Assembly (NCBI GenBank): GCA_031278675.1
Contig: JAITJY010000443.1
Coordinates: 1-6,100 of the forward strand
Source: Bifidobacteriaceae bacterium
Lineage (GTDB): Bacteria > Actinomycetota > Actinomycetes > Actinomycetales > WQXJ01
Direction of reading: 5' to 3'
Length of the DNA stretch: 6,100 nt
Both the position numbers and the translations under genes were made by a program. Below the pieces are notes generated by a model. That model searched no databases and had not been told where the DNA came from. It saw only the letters and a list, made by a program, of their open reading frames with translations. This document shows, piece after piece, positions 1 to 5,014 of the stretch. Each line of letters begins with the position of its first letter. Position 1 is the stretch's first letter.

Positions 1-160
1 TCCCACCGGCGCGCCCGCTACTTGTCCGGTCGGCGCGCCCGCATTCCTCCAGCGCCGGGCCGCAACCCGCCCAGATCTTGTCCGGTCGGCGCGCCCGCAT
101 TCCTCCAGCGCCGGGCCGCAACCCCCAGACCTTGTCCGGTCGGCGCGCCCGCGTTCCTCC
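1..160. repeat. Tandem 54-56 bp intergenic repeat (three copies) downstream of lysX
   Basis: Three head-to-tail copies begin at 21, 77 and 131, each opening with CTTGTCCGGTCGGCGCGCCC. The first unit is 56 bp and the second 54 bp. They are nearly identical, differing mainly by a short indel near the end. The third matches for about 30 bases (131-160) and then diverges into the end of lysX. A remnant of another copy (GGCGCGCCCGC) sits at 8-18. Each copy holds the 8-bp palindrome GGCGCGCC (8-15, 32-39, 88-95, 142-149). On the minus strand, which is the direction of lysX transcription, the first two full copies read GGAGGAATG, so they resemble a ribosome site merged with a start codon. A minus-strand frame opening at 100 stays open to the window edge (33 codons), but it resembles no protein and I do not call it a gene. 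No hairpin followed by a T-run was seen, so no lysX terminator is annotated. The array may continue beyond the left edge. Confidence 0.9.
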
Positions 161-169
161 GGGGCTGCG

Positions 170-3100
170 TTAGGTCCTAACGAAGGCGAACGTCAGGGTC
201 TCGCGGATGGTTGCGCCGGTCAGGGTCATGACCACGCGGTCTACGCCAAGTCCCAGGCCACCGGTGGGCACTAGGCCAAAGTCGAGGGCGTTCAGGAAGT
301 CTTCATCTAGTTCCATCGCCTCCGGGTCGCCGGCGGCGGCCTTGGCGGACTGGGTGGTCAGGCGGTCGCGTTCATCGACCGGGTCGGTCAGTTCCGAGTA
401 GGCGGTGCCGACTTCGGCGCCGAAGGCAACCAGGTCCCAGCGCTCCGCCAGGCCCGGAATGGACCGGTGAGCGCGAGTCAGGGGTGAGGTTTCGACCGGG
501 AAATCCTTGTAGAACGTAGGCTCGAAGGTTTGCCCCTCGACCAGTTCATCATAAAGCTCCGAGACCAGCTCGCCCGCCGTCCATTCCTCCAGGTAGGCCA
601 CGTTCGCGCGCGTCGCCGCCGCCCGCACCTGCGCCAACGTGGACGATGCCGTCAGCTCACACCCGATAGCCCGCGAGACCGCTTCATGTACAGTCACGAC
701 CGGCCAGTCCCCCGCCAGGTTGACGCGGCGCCCATCGGGCGCCACGGCCACCGGTTCCCCGTGGATGGCCACAGCGGCCGCACGGATCAGGTCCTGGGTC
801 AGCAGCCGCATCCCGTCATAGTCGGAGAACGCCTCATACGCCTCCAACGAAGTGAACTCCGGGTTGTGTTTGCGGTCCACACCTTCGTTGCGGAAATTCT
901 TGCCCAACTCGAAGACGCGTTCCACGCCACCCACGGCGAGGCGTTTGAGGTACAGCTCAGGAGCAATCCGGAGGTACAGATCCATGTCATAGGCGTTGAT
1001 GTGAGTGGTGAACGGACGGGCGTTGGCGCCGCCGTGGATGGTCTGCAAGATGGGTGTTTCCACCTCGATGAACTCGCGGTCTTCGAGGACGGCGCGCAGG
1101 GCGGCCGTGGCCGCGCTGCGCGCGTAGATCATGTCCAGCGCTCGGTTGTTGGTCGCCAACAAGATGTGCGGGGTCCTGGCCAGGGCTGGTGTCAGCTTGG
1201 GCGGGGCCAGTTCCAGCCGCCGCTTCGGCGGCGGCGGTGCGATCGACTTGGCCGCCATGGCCCAATCCGATATCTCGAGCGCCAGGTCGCCGGAATGCGT
1301 CCTGACCAACCGGCCCGTCACCGAAATCTGGTCCCCGAGTTGGACGTGGCGCGAGAGTAAGGCGAACTGGTTTGAACTATCGCGTTGCGCCATGACCTGG
1401 ATCTCTGAGACGCGCTCCCGCAGGTCGAAAAACACCACCCCACCGTGGTCACGCTTGCGCAAGATGCGCCCCACCACCGACATGACTGCGCCCTGACCGC
1501 GCTCACCGCGCTCACCGGCCCCAGCAGAATCTCCCACGCCAACGGATGGACCCCCAGCGCGCCCCACGGGCGCGCCACCCGCCGCCGGGGGCGCCTCGCC
1601 CCGCGCAGCACCGCGCTCACCGGCCCCAGCAGAATCTCCCTCGCCAACGGAAGGACCCCCAGCGCGCCCCACGGGCGCGCCACCCACCACCGGGGGCGCC
1701 TCGCCCCGCTCTGCGGCCAGACGCAATGCGTCCCGGATTGAGCAGGTGCGCGGCACGCGGACCGGGTTCGGTTCCATCCCGGCCGCAGCCAACGCGGCGC
1801 GGTGAGCCAACCGGGCCGCCTGTTGGGCGCTGACCGGCCGGTCGGTTGGCGTAGCCGCCAACGCGGCGCGCTCTTGGGCACGCACCGCCTCAGTGAACGC
1901 GGCATCCCGCCCGCCTAACGCGCGCGAACCCGTCCCCGACATCACATCCGCCGCCGACCGGTCCGGCAAGAAGCCCTCCGCCCGGGCGACGGCCGCAATC
2001 ACTTCGGCGAGCGACGCGCCCCGGTCAAAGCACACCACGCGGGGTTCCCAATCCGGGGCGTACTTCTCGTTCGACCGGTACAAACCATCCATCTGCCACC
2101 ACCGTGAGGCAATCAGCATGATCCGTCGCAGTGTCCTGGCCAGCGGGAAGGCGCCGACTTCGGCGCCTTCGACCAGGAAGCGGCGCAGCACCGCGAAGTT
2201 GAGCGAGATCCGCGTCACACCCATGTCGCGGCCCGCCTCGACCAAGCCGGCCACCATGAACTCGGTGGTCCCGGAATGCGCCCTGGGATCGTGGCGCATC
2301 ACATCCAGCGAAATCCCCCGCCGCCCCCACGGCACAAAGGTGAGGAGGGCGCGGACGGCGCCGTCGGCATCGTGCGCGGTCACAACTATGTCGCGCCCAT
2401 CGGTCGGGTCACCGACCCGTCCGGACGTCATGGAAAAGCCGCGCTCCTCACCGCCGTGGCGCCAAAAATCCGCGTCGCGGGCGAGCGTCGCCAACTCGGC
2501 GGCAGCTATGTCTTCCTGGCGGCGGACCTTGACGGTGTAGCCGGCTTTGCGGACGCGGCGGGCGGCATCGGCCACGGCCTGCAACCGGTGGTCCCGCAGG
2601 GAGAAATGGTCGGTGTGGATAACGGCCTCGTCGCCGAGCGCCAGCGAACGCAGCCCCGCCGCCTCCCACGCGCGGCCGCCCCGCGGGGTAGCGGAGGCGA
2701 CCGCCGGCGTCCAGCCATGCCGCCGGGCCAGCGCAATCCATTGCCCGATGCCGTCCGCCCACGCCGCCCGGTCCCCCACCGGATCGCCCGAGGCCAGCAA
2801 GATGCCGCCCACCAGCCGTCCTACCACGGCGGCCCGGCCGTCCGCCGAGAACACCGCTGATTTGTCGCGGCGCAAGTTGAAATAGCCGAGCGAATCCTCG
2901 TCACCGTGTTTGGCCAGCAGGGCGCGCAGCGCCAACTCTTGATCGGGGCTGATGTGGGGCAGGTGCCGATCCGACCTGGTGAACACAATCAGTGCGATGA
3001 ACAGCGCGACCGTCGCCAGGATCGAGGTGGAGCGGGCCACCCAGTGCGGGGCGATCGTATCGACAATGGGGTGATGCCAGGCGGGTCGGCCCGCTATCCC

Positions 3101-4129
3101 GTAGCCGAGCACAATCTCCTCGGGGCCCTGACCAAGTGCGGTGTTGATGGCCCACCAGGCCTTGAGCCAGACGCCGGCGGTCTTTTCGCCGAGCATCATG
3201 GCCCAAGTAAATGCCCAGGCCCAGGCCACAGCCAGGCCTGCCACCAGGGCGCCGGCGGCCCGCCTGACCGCTACCTGGGAAACCGGTGCGCTGAATTGGC
3301 GCCGGTGCCACCACAGCCAGCTAATGATTGCTATACCGACCAGCGCGGCGAGGCCCACTCGGACTGGGGCCGGCACTGGGTCCAGGCTGACCGCCTGGCC
3401 TGGGGCGAGCCAGTTCCGCCAGGGCAACCCTTGCAGCCAGACTGCGGTCAAGAACACCCCGTAGACCACTGCGGGGATTTCGATCAGCACAATCACTACC
3501 CAGAACGCGACCCGTTTGCGGTGGCGCAACGCCGCCGCGATCACCGCCAGCGCTGCGAAGTTGAACAGGGACGGGTTGCCTGGCAAGTTGAGCGCGTCCA
3601 GCACCAGCCACACCGCCCGGTACAGGTGTGGTGTGAGGTGGCGCAGCGGATAGGCGAGCAGAGCCCACACCGAGGTGAAGGCAAGGACTCGCGCCGCCCA
3701 GACCGGCGCGCTACCAATTGCTCGGCCACCCTCCAGGGCCTTGTCTTTGCCTTTGCTGCCTCGCTTGGACCGGCGGGCTTTGGTTTGGGAGTTTGGGCTG
3801 GTCGGGGCGCTGTTCGGGCCGCTTGGCGCGGTGTGCCCGGCTGACCCACCGCGCCCGCGGGCCTCTTCGCGTTGCGCCGCAGAATTATCCGGTGCGGCCG
3901 GGGTGGTGCCGGTCGCGGCGCTGGCCACGGCATTGTCCGGCGGAACGGGCCCGGCTGGCCCACCTCCCGGGCGGACTTGTTCAATTTGCGCAGCGGAATT
4001 ATCCGGTGCGGCCGAAGGGGGGCTCGTCGCTGCGCGCTCGGGCGTACCCGGAGCGCCGCTCCTATCGGCGGGTGCGTTGCGGTCTTGGTGTGGCATGGTT
4101 ACCAAATCCTTCATTCGCCCGGCCAACAT
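170..4129 (-). CDS. lysX: Bifunctional lysylphosphatidylglycerol synthetase / lysyl-tRNA synthetase LysX
   Basis: The 1319-residue fused membrane enzyme charges tRNA-Lys and is expected to transfer lysine from Lys-tRNA to phosphatidylglycerol, making lysyl-PG for cationic-peptide resistance. Order of parts: residues 1-135 are disordered, Pro/Ala/Ser-rich, and contain a 38-residue degenerate repeat (41-78, 79-116). About six hydrophobic segments lie near 141-160, 187-202, 207-231, 255-274, 288-312 and 366-384. The MprF-like DUF2156 domain spans about 395-715, with SLNFA (642-646) and NEKYAPDWEPR (687-697). A linker follows, with a 35-residue duplication (808-842, 843-877). The OB-fold is about 880-960. 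The class II core has motif 1 (1017-1028), motif 2 with FRNEG (1079-1083) and HNPEF (1088-1092), and motif 3 GLGLGVDR (1291-1298). GTAYSELTDP and MELDEDFL match the LysX branch. It is longer than mycobacterial LysX (about 1170), mainly in the N-terminus and linker. Start uncertain: a stop codon sits three codons upstream of the first ATG (4129), but a ribosome site favours the ATG at 4096. Function is high confidence; lipid activity is inferred from the domains. Confidence 0.95.
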   Translation of the reverse strand: MLAGRMKDLVTMPHQDRNAPADRSGAPGTPERAATSPPSAAPDNSAAQIEQVRPGGGPAGPVPPDNAVASAATGTTPAAPDNSAAQREEARGRGGSAGHTAPSGPNSAPTSPNSQTKARRSKRGSKGKDKALEGGRAIGSAPVWAARVLAFTSVWALLAYPLRHLTPHLYRAVWLVLDALNLPGNPSLFNFAALAVIAAALRHRKRVAFWVVIVLIEIPAVVYGVFLTAVWLQGLPWRNWLAPGQAVSLDPVPAPVRVGLAALVGIAIISWLWWHRRQFSAPVSQVAVRRAAGALVAGLAVAWAWAFTWAMMLGEKTAGVWLKAWWAINTALGQGPEEIVLGYGIAGRPAWHHPIVDTIAPHWVARSTSILATVALFIALIVFTRSDRHLPHISPDQELALRALLAKHGDEDSLGYFNLRRDKSAVFSADGRAAVVGRLVGGILLASGDPVGDRAAWADGIGQWIALARRHGWTPAVASATPRGGRAWEAAGLRSLALGDEAVIHTDHFSLRDHRLQAVADAARRVRKAGYTVKVRRQEDIAAAELATLARDADFWRHGGEERGFSMTSGRVGDPTDGRDIVVTAHDADGAVRALLTFVPWGRRGISLDVMRHDPRAHSGTTEFMVAGLVEAGRDMGVTRISLNFAVLRRFLVEGAEVGAFPLARTLRRIMLIASRWWQMDGLYRSNEKYAPDWEPRVVCFDRGASLAEVIAAVARAEGFLPDRSAADVMSGTGSRALGGRDAAFTEAVRAQERAALAATPTDRPVSAQQAARLAHRAALAAAGMEPNPVRVPRTCSIRDALRLAAERGEAPPVVGGAPVGRAGGPSVGEGDSAGAGERGAARGEAPPAAGGAPVGRAGGPSVGVGDSAGAGERGERGQGAVMSVVGRILRKRDHGGVVFFDLRERVSEIQVMAQRDSSNQFALLSRHVQLGDQISVTGRLVRTHSGDLALEISDWAMAAKSIAPPPPKRRLELAPPKLTPALARTPHILLATNNRALDMIYARSAATAALRAVLEDREFIEVETPILQTIHGGANARPFTTHINAYDMDLYLRIAPELYLKRLAVGGVERVFELGKNFRNEGVDRKHNPEFTSLEAYEAFSDYDGMRLLTQDLIRAAAVAIHGEPVAVAPDGRRVNLAGDWPVVTVHEAVSRAIGCELTASSTLAQVRAAATRANVAYLEEWTAGELVSELYDELVEGQTFEPTFYKDFPVETSPLTRAHRSIPGLAERWDLVAFGAEVGTAYSELTDPVDERDRLTTQSAKAAAGDPEAMELDEDFLNALDFGLVPTGGLGLGVDRVVMTLTGATIRETLTFAFVRT
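1505..1709 (-). repeat. 105-bp tandem duplication inside the lysX linker
   Basis: Two copies, 1505-1604 and 1610-1709, are offset by exactly 105 bp and differ at four positions in 100 by my alignment. Because 105 is a multiple of three, the frame is kept, giving two 35-residue units (residues 808-842 and 843-877). Each starts RGEAPP and contains GGAPVGRAGGPSVG. The unit is Gly/Ala/Pro-rich and probably disordered. It lies between the helical N-terminus of the LysRS part and its OB-fold, where the family normally has only a short linker. Each copy carries the octamer GGCGCGCC (1569-1576, 1674-1681), also present in every unit of the array downstream of lysX. The high nucleotide identity suggests a recent duplication or ongoing homogenisation. 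Confidence 0.93.
3872..4014 (-). repeat. Degenerate 114-bp direct repeat in the lysX N-terminal region
   Basis: A 29-bp block at 3872-3900 recurs at 3986-4014 with two mismatches, a spacing of 114 bp (38 codons). In protein it gives APDNSAAQ at residues 41-48 and again at 79-86, followed by looser similarity through GGGPAG and GGSAGH. This makes the predicted cytoplasmic N-terminal tail of LysX a decayed 38-residue tandem repeat. It is not related in sequence to the 35-residue linker repeat. Confidence 0.75.
4107..4111 (-). promoter_or_regulatory. Ribosome binding site supporting an alternative lysX start at 4096
   Basis: On the minus strand AAGGA lies 10 bases upstream of the ATG at 4096-4094, which would start LysX at MPHQDRNAP. 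The longest-frame ATG at 4129 has only a GAGGA 14 bases upstream, and the in-frame ATG at 4114 has no convincing site. Either 4129 or 4096 may be the true start; the difference is 11 residues of the disordered tail and does not affect the function call. Confidence 0.45.
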
Positions 4130-4191
4130 GGTGTTGGCTTAAATCCTCGCACGATTCAACCGCTCACTTGTCCTCCACGCCCCAACCGCAC

Positions 4192-4214
4192 GGCGTGCGA
4201 GCCGCAGGCACGCC
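4192..4214. promoter_or_regulatory. Inverted repeat GGCGTGC-N9-GCACGCC, candidate operator
   Basis: Perfect 7-bp arms (4192-4198 and 4208-4214) are separated by nine bases in the divergent intergenic region, about 60 bp upstream of lysX and 130 bp upstream of the ABC gene. Size and symmetry suit a dimeric regulator of either gene, but in GC-rich DNA such palindromes can arise by chance. No regulator gene is visible in the window. Confidence 0.3.
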
Positions 4215-4284
4215 ATCTAGCCCAGCCGACGATCCCGCCCACCGCGCCGCGCCCGCAACCAGGCGACCCTGGGACCGCGTGCTG

Positions 4285-4305
4285 GCCAATAGCATGGGGA
4301 TTGGC
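4285..4305. promoter_or_regulatory. Inverted repeat GCCAAT-N9-ATTGGC upstream of the ABC gene
   Basis: Perfect 6-bp arms (4285-4290 and 4300-4305) with a nine-base spacer lie 40-60 bp upstream of the GTG start of the ABC ATPase. The arms are AT-richer than their surroundings, which makes a chance match a little less likely. The TAGCAT hexamer at 4290-4295 overlaps the left arm, so a repressor bound here could block a promoter. It could equally be a small hairpin in the mRNA leader. Confidence 0.3.
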
Positions 4306-4330
4306 AGCCCGCAGGTCGGGGCCAAACGTA

Positions 4331-4340
4331 AAGGAAGAGG
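4331..4340 (+). promoter_or_regulatory. Ribosome binding site of the ABC ATPase gene
   Basis: AAGGAAGAGG ends five bases before the GTG at 4346 and is the strongest Shine-Dalgarno sequence upstream of any start seen in the window. It decides the start, because the frame is open much further upstream (to 3872) across the intergenic region and antisense to lysX. An out-of-frame ATG-AGG-TGA at 4341-4349 lies between this site and the GTG, its stop overlapping the GTG. Confidence 0.75.
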
Positions 4341-4345
4341 ATGAG

Positions 4346-5014
4346 GTGAGGCGGGGGACGGCATCGTGCGCGTGGGCGCCCGGCGACTTGGCCGTGGCCG
4401 GTGAGGGGCTGGGCCTGGCGATCGCGGGGCAAACCCTGCTCGCGCCAACTGATGTGGCGCTGGGCCGGGGCGCGGCGCTGAGCGTGACGGGACCGAACGG
4501 CAGCGGGAAGACCACGCTGTTGCGGCTGGTGGCCGGCCTGGAGCGGCCCAGCGCGGGGCGGGTCGCGGTGCTCGGCTGGGTCCCTGACCTGCGCAACGGC
4601 GCGTTTAGGGCGGCGACGGCCCGGCTGGTCGCGCCGCTGCCGTTCTCGTTCCGGCTGACCATGTTGGAGCACCTCGTGCTAGTTGGGCTGACCTGGGGAT
4701 ATGCGGGCGGCGAGGCGCGCAGCCGCGCCTGGGCAATCCTGGAGGCCCTCATGATGACGGATACCGCGCCGCAGTATCCGCATGAACTGTCGACCGGGCA
4801 GGCGCAGTGCCTGGCGCTCGCTGCGACTCTGATCAGGCCTTTTGATGTGGCGTTCGTGGATGAGCCGGAACGCGCCCTGGACCAGGAGCGGCTGGGCGCT
4901 GTGGGCGCCTTGTTGGCGGACAGGGTCAAGGCAGGGGCGGCGTTGCTTGTGGCGACGCATGCGCGCTCGCTGGTCGCTGCGTTGGGCGGCGCCGAGTTGA
5001 GGCTCGGCAGCTAG
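4346..5014 (+). CDS. ABC transporter ATP-binding protein
   Basis: This 222-residue cytoplasmic nucleotide-binding subunit is expected to hydrolyse ATP and drive transport through a partner membrane protein, probably the next gene. Walker A is GPNGSGKTT (residues 49-57), the signature is LSTGQ (148-152, usual LSGGQ), Walker B is DVAFVDE (167-173) with catalytic Glu173, the D-loop is ALD (177-179) and the switch His is H205 in VATH. There is no Gln anywhere between residues 58 and 142, so the usual Q-loop glutamine is missing; the corresponding stretch reads VAPLPFSFRLT (95-105). No clear aromatic A-loop residue is seen either. The length is short, typical of single-domain exporter-type ATPases. 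The GTG start is chosen for its ribosome site; an in-frame GTG at 4394 is the alternative. The TAG stop overlaps the next start by one base (TAGTG), indicating translational coupling. Substrate unknown. Confidence 0.9.
   Translation: MRRGTASCAWAPGDLAVAGEGLGLAIAGQTLLAPTDVALGRGAALSVTGPNGSGKTTLLRLVAGLERPSAGRVAVLGWVPDLRNGAFRAATARLVAPLPFSFRLTMLEHLVLVGLTWGYAGGEARSRAWAILEALMMTDTAPQYPHELSTGQAQCLALAATLIRPFDVAFVDEPERALDQERLGAVGALLADRVKAGAALLVATHARSLVAALGGAELRLGS

Larger units (their letters stand above)
4130..4345. other. Divergent intergenic region between lysX and the ABC gene
   Basis: This 216-bp region separates lysX (minus strand) from the ABC ATPase gene (plus strand), so both promoters should lie here. 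I see two short inverted repeats (annotated separately) and a strong ribosome site at its right end. A TAGCAT at 4290-4295 on the plus strand fits a loose -10 box, but no good -35 partner is present at the right distance. On the minus strand TTGAAT (4159-4154) resembles a -10, but its nearest TTG-type -35 is 20 bases away, too long to call. No tRNA or small-RNA structure was evident. Confidence 0.6.

Noticed and set aside
1..100. Minus-strand frame starting at the ATG at 100 and running off the left edge
   Set aside because: It is built wholly from the tandem repeat, the GGAGGA abuts the ATG with no spacer, and it cannot be judged without the sequence to the left.
21..160. CRISPR array
   Set aside because: Units are directly adjacent 54-56 bp tandem repeats with no unique spacers.
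530..1360. 276-codon plus-strand frame inside lysX
   Set aside because: It is antisense to the conserved LysRS catalytic core, and its translation is Arg/Pro/Gly-rich with no recognisable domain.
2906..3844. 312-codon plus-strand frame inside lysX
   Set aside because: It lies opposite the membrane-segment region of LysX and reads as low-complexity, hydrophilic sequence without motifs.
4154..4185. Possible lysX promoter: TTGGGG and TTGAAT on the minus strand
   Set aside because: The spacer is 20 bases and the -10 matches only four of six consensus positions; too weak to annotate.
3872..4345. Upstream extension of the ABC ATPase frame to an ATG at 3872
   Set aside because: It would run antisense through lysX and across the intergenic region, contains no ABC-domain sequence, and lacks the ribosome site found before the GTG at 4346.
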